Source of the DNA: Massilia sp. UMI-21
GTDB lineage: Bacteria > Pseudomonadota > Gammaproteobacteria > Burkholderiales > Burkholderiaceae_D
DNA length: 64,000 nucleotides
Direction of reading: 5' to 3'
NCBI GenBank assembly: GCA_015277795.1
Contig: CP063848.1
Span: 4,712,001 to 4,776,000, forward strand
Shown one piece after another: positions 45,722-60,866 of the stretch. The notes beneath the pieces were generated by a model. It saw only the letters and a program-made list of their open reading frames with translations. It was not told where the DNA came from and made no database searches. Every line of letters starts with the position of its first letter. Position 1 is the stretch's first letter. The position numbers were made by a program, and so were the translations under genes.

Positions 45722-45757
45722 AGGCAATGCGGGCGGCATCGGCCGCCCGCATTGCCT
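45722..45757. repeat. Perfect intercistronic hairpin
   Basis: A 16-bp perfect stem (AGGCAATGCGGGCGGC with GCCGCCCGCATTGCCT) and 4-base loop, beginning inside the stop codon of the dihydroorotase-like gene and ending 23 bases before the acyltransferase start. There is no U-tract. It probably blocks 3' decay or reduces readthrough. Confidence 0.75.
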
Positions 45758-47051
45758 AGCGCTGGAAAGCCACGCGGCCGCGCACGAAGGTCGCGCGCAC
45801 CTGCCCGGCCAGTTCGTAGCCGAGGAAAGGCGTGTGCTTGCCCTGGCTGGCCAGGGCCTTGCGCTCCACCTTCCAGCGCGCATCCGGGTCGAACACCACC
45901 ACATCGGCCGCCGCGCCCACCGACAGTGTGCCGGCCGGCAGCCCGGCGATGCGCGCCGGGTCGGCCGTCACCTTGGCCAGCGCCTGCGACAAGGCCTTGT
46001 CGCTGTGCTGTTCCTGCGCCCACTTCAGGCTCAGGGCCAGCAGCAGTTCCAGTCCGGTCGAGCCCGGGGTGGCTTCGGCGAAGGGCAGCAGCTTCTCGTC
46101 GTCGTCAACCGGGGTGTGGTCCGAGCAGATCGCGTCCACGGTGCCGTCCAGCAGCGCGTTGCGGATCGCGTCGCGGTCGCGCTGGCTGCGCAGCGGCGGG
46201 TTGAAACGCGCATTCGGGTCGAAGAAGCCGATGTCGGCATCGGTCATGTGCAGGTGGTGCACGCCGACGTCGCAGCTGACCGGCAAGCCTTCCTTCTTGG
46301 CGGCGGCGACCAGCGCCAGGCCGGCGCTCGAGGACATGCGGCACAGGTGCACCCTGGCGCCGGTGGCGCGCACCAGTTCGAAGATCGTGTGCAGGGCGAT
46401 GGTCTCGGACATCACCGGCATGCCGGACAGGCCCAGGCGCGATGCCAGCGGCCCGCTGTGGGCGACGCCGCCGCGGCCGATGTGGGCGTCCTGCGGACGC
46501 AGCCAGACCGTGTAGCCGAAGGTCTTGGCGTACTGCATGGCGCGCAGCAGCACGGTGGTGTCGAGCACCGGCACCTCGGCCTGCGAGAAGCCGATGCAGC
46601 CGGCTTCGGTCAGCTCGGCCATCTCGGTGAGCGACTGGCCTTTCAGGCCCATGGTCAGCGCGCCCAGCGGGTGCACGTTGGCCTGGTTCAGGATCCGCGC
46701 GCGGTGCTTGAGCATCTCCACCAGGCCAGGTTCGTCCAGCACCGGGTCGGTGTCCGGCGGGCACACCAGGGTGGTCACGCCGCCCTGCATCGCCGCCTGC
46801 ATTTCCGATTCCAGCGTCGCCTTGTATTCGTAGCCTGGCTCGCGCAGGCGCGCCGACAGGTCGACCAGGCCGGGGGCAACCACCAGGCCGCTCGCGTCGA
46901 TGACACTGTCGGCCACGAAACCGTCCGGAGCCGTGCCGAGCGCGGCGACCAGGCCGTCGGCAATGAAGAGGTCCGCTACCTGGTCGATGCCGTTCGCCGG
47001 GTCGATCACTCGCCCGTTCTTGATCTGGTATTTCATCCGTGCGAAGTTCAC
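45756..47051 (-). CDS. Dihydroorotase-like protein, probably non-catalytic (PyrC'/PyrX type)
   Basis: 431 residues with the amidohydrolase fold of class I dihydroorotases. The HxH zinc motif is missing: [11 protein letters not shown] has Ser66 and Arg68 at the His positions. The later motif reads SDHTPV instead of TDHAPH. In pseudomonads such an inactive homologue is needed to assemble aspartate transcarbamoylase with the adjacent pyrB product; the same role is likely here, with the active dihydroorotase encoded elsewhere. Start is GTG at 47051, overlapping the pyrB stop (GTGA) and preceded by GGGAGG at six bases; an ATG at 47036 is possible. Confidence 0.9.
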   Translation of the reverse strand: MNFARMKYQIKNGRVIDPANGIDQVADLFIADGLVAALGTAPDGFVADSVIDASGLVVAPGLVDLSARLREPGYEYKATLESEMQAAMQGGVTTLVCPPDTDPVLDEPGLVEMLKHRARILNQANVHPLGALTMGLKGQSLTEMAELTEAGCIGFSQAEVPVLDTTVLLRAMQYAKTFGYTVWLRPQDAHIGRGGVAHSGPLASRLGLSGMPVMSETIALHTIFELVRATGARVHLCRMSSSAGLALVAAAKKEGLPVSCDVGVHHLHMTDADIGFFDPNARFNPPLRSQRDRDAIRNALLDGTVDAICSDHTPVDDDEKLLPFAEATPGSTGLELLLALSLKWAQEQHSDKALSQALAKVTADPARIAGLPAGTLSVGAAADVVVFDPDARWKVERKALASQGKHTPFLGYELAGQVRATFVRGRVAFQR

Positions 47052-48025
47052 GCCCTGCCTCCCGCCAAAATGCTCATCACTGCCATGCGTACCGCGATGC
47101 CGAAGGTCACCTGCGGCAGGATCACCGCCTGGCTGCCGTCGGCCACCGCCGAATCGATCTCGACGCCCCTGTTCATCGGCCCCGGGTGCATCACGATCGC
47201 GTCCGGCTTGGCCAGCGCCAGGCGTTCCGGGGTCAGGCCGTAGCTCTTGAAGTATTCCTGCGCCGAAGGCAGCAGCGCGCCGCTCATGCGTTCGTTCTGC
47301 AGGCGCAGCATGATGATGACGTCGACGTCCTTCAGGCCCTCTTCCATGTTGGTGAAGGTGCGCACGCCCATCTCGTTCAGGCCGCCCGGCAGCAGCGTGT
47401 GCGGGCCGATGGCGCGCACTTCCGGCACGCCGAGCGTGGTCAGCGCATGGATGTCCGAGCGCGCCACGCGGCTGTGCAGGATGTCGCCGACGATGGCCAC
47501 GCGCAGGTTGGTGAAATCCTGCTTGTAGTGGCGGATCGTGTACATGTCGAGCAGGCCCTGGGTCGGGTGCGCGTGGCGGCCGTCGCCGGCGTTCACGACG
47601 TGCACGTGCGACTGCTGGGTCTCGATCAGGTGCTTGGCGATCAGGTAGGGCGCGCCCGACTGCGCATGGCGCACCACGAACATGTCGGCATGCATGGCCG
47701 ACAGGTTGTCGATGGTGTCCAGCAGCGACTCGCCCTTGCTGGCCGACGAGGCCTGGATGTTCAGGTTGATGACGTCGGCCGACAGGCGCTTGGCCGCGAT
47801 CTCGAAGGTGGTGCGGGTGCGGGTGCTGTTTTCGAAGAAGAGGTTGAACACGCTCTTGCCGCGCATCAGCGGCACCTTCTTGACCTCGCGGTCGGAGATG
47901 CTCACGAAGCTCGACGCGGTGTCGAGGATGTGGTTGATGACCGACTTGGGCAGTCCTTCGATGGTGAGCAGGTGCTGCAGCTCGCCGTTCTTGTTGAGTT
48001 GCGGGTTGGTGAACAGTTTCGGCAT
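47048..48025 (-). CDS. pyrB: Aspartate carbamoyltransferase catalytic subunit
   Basis: 325 residues. [16 protein letters not shown] is the carbamoyl-phosphate loop, [18 protein letters not shown] and [14 protein letters not shown] are further active-site stretches, and [12 protein letters not shown] lies near the end. It commits carbamoyl phosphate to pyrimidines. The ATG at 48025 lies one base past the pyrR stop; a TTG at 48064 would add 13 residues. Coupled to the dihydroorotase-like gene downstream. Confidence 0.95.
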   Translation of the reverse strand: MPKLFTNPQLNKNGELQHLLTIEGLPKSVINHILDTASSFVSISDREVKKVPLMRGKSVFNLFFENSTRTRTTFEIAAKRLSADVINLNIQASSASKGESLLDTIDNLSAMHADMFVVRHAQSGAPYLIAKHLIETQQSHVHVVNAGDGRHAHPTQGLLDMYTIRHYKQDFTNLRVAIVGDILHSRVARSDIHALTTLGVPEVRAIGPHTLLPGGLNEMGVRTFTNMEEGLKDVDVIIMLRLQNERMSGALLPSAQEYFKSYGLTPERLALAKPDAIVMHPGPMNRGVEIDSAVADGSQAVILPQVTFGIAVRMAVMSILAGGRA

Positions 48026-48026
48026 G

Positions 48027-48563
48027 TCAGTGGGAAGCGGCAGGTTCGGACGAATCTTCTTCAATGGTCAGCGAGAGCTGGCCGGCGTCGCCGCGCTGCA
48101 GGCACAGCGACTGGTGCGGCGCCAGTTCGGCGCGGGTGCCGACGTAGTCGGGGGCCACCGGCAGCTCGCGCCCGCCGCGGTCGGCCAGGGCCGCCAGGCG
48201 GATGCAGCTTGGCCTGCCGTAGTCGAACAGCACGTTGATCGCGGCGCGCACGGTGCGCCCGGTCTGCAGCACGTCGTCCACCAGCACGACGGTCGCGCCG
48301 TCCACCGGGAAGCGGATGTGGGTCGGCTTCACGTCCGGGTGCAGGCCCTTCTTGGCATAGTCGTCGCGGTAGAACGAGACGTCGATGGTGCCGAAGCGCT
48401 CCAGCAGGTCGAGGTCGTGCGCGAGGCGTTCGGCCAGCCAGGCGCCGCCCGAATGGATGCCGACGATGGCGGCATCGCGCACCCCGTCCAGGCCGGCGCG
48501 GACCTGGCCCAGCAGCTCGCGGTACAGCGCCTCCGCGTCGTAGGCAGAATTAGATGATGGCAT
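48027..48563 (-). CDS. pyrR: PyrR bifunctional regulator / uracil phosphoribosyltransferase
   Basis: 178 residues of the type I phosphoribosyltransferase fold. [17 protein letters not shown] is the PRPP loop, and [15 protein letters not shown] is also typical. Known family members regulate pyr genes and make UMP; RNA-binding in betaproteobacteria is less clear. Five bases separate its ATG from the ruvX stop; a TTG at 48572 would overlap it. Confidence 0.9.
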   Translation of the reverse strand: MPSSNSAYDAEALYRELLGQVRAGLDGVRDAAIVGIHSGGAWLAERLAHDLDLLERFGTIDVSFYRDDYAKKGLHPDVKPTHIRFPVDGATVVLVDDVLQTGRTVRAAINVLFDYGRPSCIRLAALADRGGRELPVAPDYVGTRAELAPHQSLCLQRGDAGQLSLTIEEDSSEPAASH

Positions 48564-48568
48564 GAGGG

Positions 48569-48952
48569 TCAATGAGCGTCAAAGTATTGTTGCAAAATGA
48601 TGGCGGCCGCCTTGGCGTCGATGATCTCGCCGCGTCGTTGCGGGATGACGGCGGAAGAGTAGCGCTCGTCGACGAGTTCGACGGGCAGGCTGAAGCGGCC
48701 GTGGAGCTGGTTGGCGAAGCGCCGGCAGCGCAGGGTCATGTCGTGCTCGGCGCCGTCGGGATGGCGCGGCTCGCCCACCACCAGGCGGGCCGGCTTCCAT
48801 TCATCGATCAGGTCGCCAATGACCTGGAAACGGGTGGCGTTGTCGACGGCCTTGACGACCGTCAAGGGCTGCGCCTGCCCGGTCAGGGTGTTGCCCATGG
48901 CAATGCCGATGCGCTTCACCCCGAAGTCAAAGCCAAGAACGATATCAACCAC
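48569..48952 (-). CDS. ruvX: YqgF/RuvX family RNase H-fold protein
   Basis: About 127 residues. VLGFDFGVKRIGIAMG is the nucleotide-binding start of the RNase H fold, PARLVVGEPRHPDG and VELVDERYSS the middle, and DAKAAAIILQQYF the end. It functions in 16S rRNA 5' maturation or resolvase-like activity. The start is taken as GTG at 48952, five residues before GFDFG as in homologues; an ATG at 49012 would add 20 residues with a poor fit. Confidence 0.88.
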   Translation of the reverse strand: MVDIVLGFDFGVKRIGIAMGNTLTGQAQPLTVVKAVDNATRFQVIGDLIDEWKPARLVVGEPRHPDGAEHDMTLRCRRFANQLHGRFSLPVELVDERYSSAVIPQRRGEIIDAKAAAIILQQYFDAH

Positions 48953-49044
48953 AGCGCAGCTCGAATAAGCTACTGCGCGTGGCAGTCGCGGCCTGCGACG
49001 CTCGCCGTACAACCGCTCGCGACGGGTCTTCGAGCCACGCCATA

Positions 49045-49701
49045 CTACGCATGCCCGGCTTCGGTTGCCAGCATGAGCGGATCGATTCCCAGCAGCTTGA
49101 TGGCGGCGGTATAGCGTTCTTCGATCGGCAGGTCGAACAGCACGCGCGGGTCGGCGGCGACGGTGAGCCAGCCGTTGCGCGAGAGTTCTTCTTCGAGCTG
49201 TCCGGGGCTCCAGCCGGCGTAACCGATCGACACCAGCATGCGGGCCGGGCCGACGCCGCCGGCGACGGCTTCGAGCACGTCGATCGAGGTGGTGAAAGCG
49301 ACGTCGTCGGTGACGGTGAGCGAGGACGAGTAACGTCCGCCGGGCGAGTGCAGTACGAAGCCGCGGTCGTCCTGTACCGGGCCGCCGAACATGATCGGCT
49401 GGTCCACCACCGAGGAGCGCAGCCCCGACGCCAGTTTCAGCTCGACGCGGTCGAACAGCACGTCCATGGTCATGTCGGTCGGCTTGTTGATGACCACGCC
49501 GAGCACGCCTTTCTCGTTGTGCTCGCAGACGTAGACGACGGTGCCGCCGAAGATCGGGTCCTGGATCGAGGGCATCGCGATCAGGAAGTGGTTGGCAAGG
49601 TTCAGGCCCGAAGAAGCAGGGCTGATCTTGCCGAGCGCTTCGTCGTGTTCCGGTGGCATGCCGGGCATCGGTAGAGTGCTGCCAACTTTGCTTTTTTTCA
49701 T
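49045..49701 (-). CDS. algH: YqgE/AlgH family protein
   Basis: 218 residues. NLANHFLIAMPSIQDPIFGGTVVYVCEHNEKGVLGVVINKP is the family opening, with FGGPVQDDRGFVLHS and VSIGYAGWSPGQLEEEL further on. Cytosolic, of unknown biochemistry, long associated with alginate regulation. First gene of algH-ruvX-pyrR-pyrB-dihydroorotase-like-acyltransferase. ATG at 49701 chosen over an upstream in-frame start because the family begins near here. The 242 bases to the photolyase gene hold divergent promoters. Confidence 0.93.
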   Translation of the reverse strand: MKKSKVGSTLPMPGMPPEHDEALGKISPASSGLNLANHFLIAMPSIQDPIFGGTVVYVCEHNEKGVLGVVINKPTDMTMDVLFDRVELKLASGLRSSVVDQPIMFGGPVQDDRGFVLHSPGGRYSSSLTVTDDVAFTTSIDVLEAVAGGVGPARMLVSIGYAGWSPGQLEEELSRNGWLTVAADPRVLFDLPIEERYTAAIKLLGIDPLMLATEAGHA

Positions 49702-49943
49702 ACGATTACTCTCACATGGGCCCACTCTGGTTATGACCGTCCGCCGGCCTCGAAGTGTCCACAAAACAACATTACGCTTTTCGATAGTTTACACCGAATC
49801 GGTGTCGGACCACGAAAGCGCCCCCGGTTCACGCTCCTTGAAGCATCCATTCCGACCCGGCTCTGTCCCGCCCCACTGCAGGCAGGAACCGTTAGGAAGA
49901 ATCCTACCCAGTAAAATCGGCCGCCATCTTGACCACGCACACG

Positions 49944-51398
49944 ATGATGAATATGAGCAATTCTTTGGTTTGGTTCCGACGCGACTTGCGGGCATTCGAC
50001 CATGCAGCCCTGCACCGGGCATTGACGTCGTCTCATTGTGTGTCCTGCGTTTTCGTGTACGACAGCGACATTCTCGACCCGCTGCCGCGCGATGACCGCC
50101 GTGTGCGCTTCATCCATGCCAGCCTGGCCAGCCTCGATGCCGAGCTGCGCCGGCTCGGCGGGTATCTGATCGTGCGGCAGGGCCGCCCTCTTGAAGTGAT
50201 CCCGGCACTCGCCACCGAATTGGGTGTCGACGCGGTATTCGTTGGTACCGATTATGAACCCGACGCGGTGGAACGCGACGCACGGATGAAAGCCCGGCTT
50301 GCCGCGGACGGTCGAAAATTTCTGAGTTTCAAGGATCAGGTGATCTTCGAGCAGGACGAGGTGCTGACCCTGGCCAAGGGCCCGTTCTCGGTGTTCACGC
50401 CCTACAAGAATGCCTGGCTCAAGCGCCTGGCAAGCATGCCGGAGACGCTGGCGAGCTATCCGGTCGACCCGTATGCGCATGCCTTCGCACCGCCGCCGGC
50501 CCCGCCTGCCCTGCCCACGCTCGAGGACATCGGCTTCGCACCGGGCGAGCCGCCGCTGCCGGCCGGAATGGAGGGCGCGCACGCGCTGTTCGAAGACTTC
50601 ATCGCGCGCATGCCGGACTACGGCCGGGCGCGCGATTTTCCGGCGCAGGACAGCACCTCGCGCCTGTCGGCCCACCTGCGCTTCGGCACCACCTCGATCC
50701 GCCACCTGGTGCGCACCGCGCGCCAGATGATCGAGAACGGCGCCGGCGGCAGCGGCGCCTCGGTGTGGCTGTCGGAACTCATCTGGCGCGATTTTTATTC
50801 GATGATCCTGGCGCGTAACCCGCACGTGGCGACGCAGTCCTTCAAGCCGGCCTTCGACGCGCTGGCGTGGGAGACCGGGGAGCAAGCCGACGCGCTGTTC
50901 GCGGCCTGGTGCGAGGGCCGCACCGGCTACCCGCTGGTGGACGCGGCGATGGCGCAGCTGAACCAGACCGGCTTCATGCACAACCGGCTGCGCATGGTGA
51001 CGGCCAGCTTCCTCACCAAGGACCTGGGGATCGACTGGCGCCGCGGCGAACGCTATTTCGCGCTCAGGCTCAACGACTACGACCTGGCGGCGAACAACGG
51101 CGGCTGGCAGTGGGCGGCCTCGACCGGCTGCGACGCGCAGCCCTGGTTCAGGATCTTCAATCCAGTCACGCAGTCGCAGCGTTTCGATGCGCACGGCGAC
51201 TTCATCCGGCAGTGGCTGCCGGCCCTGGAAAGGCTCGGCGCGAAGGAAATCCATGCGCCGTGGCTGGCCGATGCCGGGACGCTGGCGGAGAAAGGCGTGG
51301 TGCTGGGCCGGGATTATCCGCAGCCGGTGGTCGAGCACGATGCGGCGCGCAAGCGCACGCTGGAGCGCTTCGCGGTGGTCAAGAAGGCCGGCGCCTGA
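49944..51398 (+). CDS. phr: Deoxyribodipyrimidine photolyase
   Basis: About 484 residues. SNSLVWFRRDLRAFDHAAL opens the antenna-binding domain; the FAD domain has TSRLSAHLRFGTTSIRHL, WLSELIWRDFY, TGYPLVDAAMAQLNQTGFMHNRLRM, and the electron-transfer region NNGGWQWAASTGCDAQPWFRIFNP. This is the class I CPD photolyase pattern; it repairs UV dimers with blue light. Start is uncertain among ATGs at 49944, 49947 and 49953; no ribosome site is evident. Confidence 0.95.
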   Translation: MMNMSNSLVWFRRDLRAFDHAALHRALTSSHCVSCVFVYDSDILDPLPRDDRRVRFIHASLASLDAELRRLGGYLIVRQGRPLEVIPALATELGVDAVFVGTDYEPDAVERDARMKARLAADGRKFLSFKDQVIFEQDEVLTLAKGPFSVFTPYKNAWLKRLASMPETLASYPVDPYAHAFAPPPAPPALPTLEDIGFAPGEPPLPAGMEGAHALFEDFIARMPDYGRARDFPAQDSTSRLSAHLRFGTTSIRHLVRTARQMIENGAGGSGASVWLSELIWRDFYSMILARNPHVATQSFKPAFDALAWETGEQADALFAAWCEGRTGYPLVDAAMAQLNQTGFMHNRLRMVTASFLTKDLGIDWRRGERYFALRLNDYDLAANNGGWQWAASTGCDAQPWFRIFNPVTQSQRFDAHGDFIRQWLPALERLGAKEIHAPWLADAGTLAEKGVVLGRDYPQPVVEHDAARKRTLERFAVVKKAGA

Positions 51399-51414
51399 GC
51401 GTGCGCCGCAGTCC

Positions 51415-56733
<5,319 letters not shown>

Positions 56734-56752
56734 GGGCTCTTTATCACGTTAA

Positions 56753-59017
56753 TCAGGCAGCCACGCGGAAGCGCGACACGGAATCCTTCAGTTCCTGCGC
56801 CAGCAGCGCCAGTTCGCGGATCGACTGCGCCGTCTGGCGCGTGCCGCCCTGGGTATGCTCGGTCACCGAGAGGATGTCCTGCATATTATGGGCCACGCCG
56901 TTGGCGGACGTCGCCTGCTGCTCGGCCGCGCCGGAAATCCCCTGGATCAGTTCCGCCAGGCGGTTCGACACGCGCGAGATATCGAGCAGGGCCGCGCCGG
57001 CCGCGTCGGACAGGCGCGCGCCCTCGACCACGCCCTGGGTCGACTTTTCCATCGCCGCGACGGCATCGTGGGTGTCGGCCTGGATGGTGCGCACCAGCGC
57101 GCCGATGCCCTTGGCCGCTTCGGCCGAGCGTTCCGCCAGGCGCTGCACTTCTTCGGCCACCACCGAGAAGCCGCGCCCCGCCTCGCCGGCCGAGGCGGCC
57201 TGGATCGCGGCGTTCAGCGCCAGCACGTTGGTCTGCTCGGTGATGTCCGAGATCAGATCGGTGATCTCGCCGATCTCCTGCGAGGATTCGCCCAGGCGCT
57301 TGATGCGCTTCGAGGTTTCCTGGATCTGCTCGCGGATCTCGTTCATGCCCAGGATCGCGTTCTGCACCGCGAGCGCGCCCTGCTCGGCCGCCGCCACCGA
57401 CTGGCGCGCCACGTCGGCCGATTCGGTCGCCGAGCGCGACACGTCGGCGATCTGGGCCGCCATCTGCAGGACGGTGCTCGATGCTTCCTGGATCTCGCGC
57501 GACTGGGCTTCGGCCGCGCCCAGCAGCTCGGTCGACACCGCCTGTGCCCCGCCGGAGGCGCGCGTCACCTGCTCGGTGGTGCGGATGACCCGCAGCACCA
57601 GGCCGCGCAATTCCTCGACGGTGTAGTTGACCGAGTCGGCGATCGCGCCGGTGATGTCTTCCGACACCGTGGCATGCACGGTCAGGTCGCCGTCGGCGAC
57701 TTCCTGCAGTTCGTTCATCAGGCGCAGGATCGCCGCCTGGTTCTGGTCGTTGGTGGCCTTGGCTTCTTCTTCCTTGGCCTGTGCCAGCTGGCGCATCGCC
57801 TCGGCCTCGCGGCGGCGCGCATCGGCGCCGCGGGTGCGGTTGCGCGAGTCGAGCAGCATCACGCGGCTGATACTGCCGCCCATCGCCAGCGTGAAGACCG
57901 AGGCGCCCACCAGCAGCCAGAACCAGCCGCCCTTGTCGCCCAGTTCGGCGCGGTACTCGAGCTGGACCCGCGCCAGCGTCGAGCGCAGGCCCTCGTTGTC
58001 GCGCGCGATCACCTCCTCGGCGCCGCGCGCGGCCTTGAAGTTGTGCCGGTTGGTCGACAGCGGCGCCAGGCCTTCCTGCCATTTCCTGAAGGCGGTGCGG
58101 GCGTCCAGCACGCGCTCGCGCAGGCCGGCGTCGAGCAGGGCGCCGCCGTCGAGCAGGCTGTCCAGCACCGCACCCAGCTCGGCGCTGTCGCGGGCAATCG
58201 CACTGGCGGCGTCCTGGAAGGCCGCGCCCGGGCTCATGAAGGCATGGGTCGACACCGACAGGCGTTCGGTGAGCGCCGCCAGGCGGACCAGGCCGGGGTT
58301 GCCGGGCTGCTTCTCGGCGATCGACTGCAGCTCGGTGGCGAGCGGCTCGAGCCTGGTCACGCTGGCGCCGAAGCCGACCAGGTGACGCTTGTTGTTGACC
58401 AGGGTGGCGGCGGCGGCGTTCGACGCCGACCAGGCCGAGCGTGCCTTCGCCAGCATCGCCGCCAGTTCGCCGGAAGACGGCGGCAGCGCATGGCCGCCGG
58501 CCTGGCCGCCGCGCGCCAGCAAGCTCAGCAGGCGTCCGACCTCGGCCCGGCTCTCGTCGAGTTCGTTGAAGGCGCCCATGTCCCCGCGCAGCGCGTTCGG
58601 GGCCGCCTTGGCCACCCGCTGGGAGTGCATCAGGGCATCCGCCGCGATCTGGCCCCGGGTCGACACCACGTCGGTGCGCGCCGCGTTCTGCCACATCGAC
58701 AGCACGGTCAGCAGGATCCCGACGACGAAGGCGGCCATCACCAGGCGCAACTGGCGCGACAGCGACAGGTGGCCGATCAGCGGCAGGCTCAGGTCCTCGC
58801 CCTCTTCCGGCGCGTTCAGCGGCTTTCTCGGCCGGGTGTTGCCGAGCCGGCGCGCGGCGGCGCCGGCCGAGCCGTGCGCGCGCGGGGCCTCGTCCTCGGC
58901 TGCCTGCTGCGGCAGCAGGCCGGCCCCGAACTGGGTATCGGGCGAGGCCAGGACGGTGTCGTCGTCGACGCTGTCCTTGGAGAATACGTTCATGCTGAGT
59001 TTCGAGGCGAATCCCAT
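56753..59017 (-). CDS. pilJ: PilJ-type methyl-accepting chemotaxis protein
   Basis: 754 residues. An 85-residue cytoplasmic N-terminal stretch, first membrane helix at about 90-109, a periplasmic PilJ-type sensor (about 110-360) of helical bundle type, second helix (about 362-380), HAMP, and a long signalling domain with hairpin tip [23 protein letters not shown]. It senses surface contact or pilus state and controls ChpA. The N-terminal extension before the first helix is longer than in P. aeruginosa PilJ. Confidence 0.93.
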   Translation of the reverse strand: MGFASKLSMNVFSKDSVDDDTVLASPDTQFGAGLLPQQAAEDEAPRAHGSAGAAARRLGNTRPRKPLNAPEEGEDLSLPLIGHLSLSRQLRLVMAAFVVGILLTVLSMWQNAARTDVVSTRGQIAADALMHSQRVAKAAPNALRGDMGAFNELDESRAEVGRLLSLLARGGQAGGHALPPSSGELAAMLAKARSAWSASNAAAATLVNNKRHLVGFGASVTRLEPLATELQSIAEKQPGNPGLVRLAALTERLSVSTHAFMSPGAAFQDAASAIARDSAELGAVLDSLLDGGALLDAGLRERVLDARTAFRKWQEGLAPLSTNRHNFKAARGAEEVIARDNEGLRSTLARVQLEYRAELGDKGGWFWLLVGASVFTLAMGGSISRVMLLDSRNRTRGADARRREAEAMRQLAQAKEEEAKATNDQNQAAILRLMNELQEVADGDLTVHATVSEDITGAIADSVNYTVEELRGLVLRVIRTTEQVTRASGGAQAVSTELLGAAEAQSREIQEASSTVLQMAAQIADVSRSATESADVARQSVAAAEQGALAVQNAILGMNEIREQIQETSKRIKRLGESSQEIGEITDLISDITEQTNVLALNAAIQAASAGEAGRGFSVVAEEVQRLAERSAEAAKGIGALVRTIQADTHDAVAAMEKSTQGVVEGARLSDAAGAALLDISRVSNRLAELIQGISGAAEQQATSANGVAHNMQDILSVTEHTQGGTRQTAQSIRELALLAQELKDSVSRFRVAA

Positions 59018-59066
59018 ACCGGCTCCTGGTCCTGCATTCGGTTATTGATAAGTTAGCTGCTATCGC

Positions 59067-59615
59067 TTAGCTGCGTTGGCCTGCTTCCTGTGCGACGTGC
59101 AGGAAGCGTTCTTCGCGCACCAGGGCCGCGAGCGAGAGCGGCGTCCACAGCTCGCCGTCGGCGTCGCGCAGCATGTCGCCCTCGCGCTGCATGGCGCCGG
59201 CCTGGCGCAGGCCGTACACGCGGTCGGCCAGCAGCGCGCAATTGAAGCCGAGCGTGGGGGCGAAGGTGACCAGGCGTGCGGAGGGCCCGGCGGGGCCGCC
59301 GGACGGGACGGGCCCGTCCTCGCCGAGGTAGCGCGCCAGGTCGATCACGCCGACCAGGGTGCCGCGCACATTGGCCAGGCCCAGGTACCAGGGCTGGGTC
59401 AGCGGCACGCGCGCCGGCGCCACCACGGACACGATCTCGCCGGCTTCCAGCAGGTCGAGCAGGTAGCGGGTGGCGCCCACCTGCATGCCGAGCTGCTGGA
59501 TCGGCGCGCCGCCGCCGCCCTTGGCCGCCTGCATGCGCTCGAGCAGCTGCTCCTGGTACGCGCGCAGGCGGGTGCGGCGGGCGGCGGGGTCCGGCCGCGC
59601 CTCCTCCCCCGTCAT
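59067..59615 (-). CDS. pilI: PilI, CheW-like adaptor
   Basis: 182 residues. The CheW fold covers about 35-175: RYLLDLLEAGEIVSVV, LGLANVRGTLVGVIDLARYL and FNCALLADRVYGLRQ. It bridges PilJ and ChpA. Its ATG overlaps the pilH stop by four bases. Confidence 0.9.
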   Translation of the reverse strand: MTGEEARPDPAARRTRLRAYQEQLLERMQAAKGGGGAPIQQLGMQVGATRYLLDLLEAGEIVSVVAPARVPLTQPWYLGLANVRGTLVGVIDLARYLGEDGPVPSGGPAGPSARLVTFAPTLGFNCALLADRVYGLRQAGAMQREGDMLRDADGELWTPLSLAALVREERFLHVAQEAGQRS

Positions 59616-60001
59616 GCCGCGACGGCCGACGGCGTGGCGTCGAGCGCAGCGATGCTGGCCAGCAGCAGCGCCGGATCGACCGGCTTGATCAGGTAATCCC
59701 TGGCGCCCTGGCGCATGCCCCAGATGCGGTCGGTCTCCTGGTTCTTGCTGCTGCAGATGATGACGGGAATCGACGCCAGCTCCGGGTCGCGCGCGATCGA
59801 GCGCGTCACCTGGAAGCCGTTCGCTCCCGGCATGACCACGTCCATCAGGATCAGTTGCGGGCGCTCGGCGCGGATCTTGTCGATCGCCTCCCCGCCATTG
59901 ACGGCGGTGCTCACGGCATAGCCGGCGCGCGCCAGGATATCGGTCAGGTAGAATCGTTCGGTCGGGGAATCGTCGACGATCAGGATGCGTTGAATGGCCA
60001 C
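59612..60001 (-). CDS. pilH: PilH, single-domain response regulator
   Basis: 129 residues. Receiver with acidic pair Asp10-Asp11, phosphoacceptor Asp54 (ILMDVVMPGANG), Ser/Thr near 84 (IICSS) and Lys in LIKPVD. It antagonises pilus extension or tunes phosphoflow. Between pilG and pilI, as in P. aeruginosa. Confidence 0.92.
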   Translation of the reverse strand: MAIQRILIVDDSPTERFYLTDILARAGYAVSTAVNGGEAIDKIRAERPQLILMDVVMPGANGFQVTRSIARDPELASIPVIICSSKNQETDRIWGMRQGARDYLIKPVDPALLLASIAALDATPSAVAA

Positions 60002-60034
60002 CTTGGGCTCCGGAATCGGTTAAGCAGGTTCAGG

Positions 60035-60430
60035 TCAAGCCTTGCCGGCCGTGTGCTCGCGCACCGCCGCCAGCAGGCTGTCCTTGGAAAAGGGTTTGGT
60101 GAGATAGGCGCTGGCCCCGACCATCGCGCCGCGCGCTCGGTCGAACAGGCCGTCCTTGGACGACAGCATCAGCACCGGGGTCGCGTGGAAGCGCGCGCTC
60201 TTCTTGATCAGGGCGCAGGTCTGGTAGCCATCGAGGCGCGGCATCAGGATGTCGCAGAACACCAGCGCGGGATGGTGGTCGTTGATCTTGGCCAGCGCAT
60301 CGAAGCCATCAATGGCCAGCACCACCTCGTAGCCGGCCTGGGTCAGGAAGATTTCGGCGGAGCGGCGGATGGTGCTGCTGTCGTCGATCACCATGATGGT
60401 CAGGCCGGTTGCTTGCGGCGATGTCGTCAT
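60035..60430 (-). CDS. pilG: PilG, single-domain response regulator
   Basis: 131 residues. Receiver with Asp16-Asp17 (VIDDSST), Asp60 (VFCDILMPRLDG), Ser in MLSSKD and Lys in YLTKPFSKD. It promotes pilus extension and cAMP or related output. First gene of pilG-pilH-pilI-pilJ-chpA. The intergenic stretch before it contains a repeat (60490-60523). Confidence 0.92.
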   Translation of the reverse strand: MTTSPQATGLTIMVIDDSSTIRRSAEIFLTQAGYEVVLAIDGFDALAKINDHHPALVFCDILMPRLDGYQTCALIKKSARFHATPVLMLSSKDGLFDRARGAMVGASAYLTKPFSKDSLLAAVREHTAGKA

Positions 60431-60489
60431 TTTCGTTTCACTTCAGCATGAAGCGCCACGATAGCACAGGGCTTTCCCCTTGTGCGTGA

Positions 60490-60523
60490 AGTGTTGCATC
60501 AGATCAACTGTTGCATCAACACT
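60490..60523. promoter_or_regulatory. Repeat pair upstream of pilG
   Basis: GTTGCATCA occurs twice (60493 and 60510, 17 bases apart), and the outer words AGTGTTG and CAACACT make the 34-base block an inverted repeat. It lies 60-93 bases before the pilG ATG. Could be a regulator site for the Pil-Chp cluster. Confidence 0.4.
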
Positions 60524-60564
60524 CCGATGACGTCTTGCAAACAGACGTGCTACGAAGACAATTT

Positions 60565-60753
60565 TTAGATGGTCGTCATCTCGAAATCGTCCTTGCGCGC
60601 ACCGCATTCCGGACACGTCCAGTTCATCGGCACGTCGGCCCAGCGGGTGCCCGGCGCGATGCCGTCTTCCGGCGCGCCGGCGGCCTCGTCATAGACCCAG
60701 CCGCAGATCAGGCACATCCAGGTCTGGAAAGGGGCCGTCGAATCGTTACTCAC
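60565..60753 (-). CDS. Rubredoxin
   Basis: 62 residues. Two CxxC knuckles, CLICGW (Cys14, Cys17) and CPECGA (Cys47, Cys50), bind one iron. WVYDEAAGAPEDGIAPGT and WADVP are typical loops. Electron carrier in the cytosol, often for alkane or oxidative-stress enzymes. Divergent from thiD, an arrangement common in Burkholderiales. Confidence 0.95.
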   Translation of the reverse strand: MSNDSTAPFQTWMCLICGWVYDEAAGAPEDGIAPGTRWADVPMNWTCPECGARKDDFEMTTI

Positions 60754-60866
60754 AATATGCTTCCTTGTATGTTAAGAGCCTCGAACAGGCATGGCGATCA
60801 ATGCGCAGTAGGTTGTTCGAGGTTCGTCTAGTAAAATGGAGAGTCAGGTATCTTAATCTAGGCGTC

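Noticed and set aside
48064..48064. TTG start for pyrB inside pyrR
   Set aside because: It would add 13 residues with no family counterpart; the ATG at 48025, next to the pyrR stop, matches the usual PyrB start.
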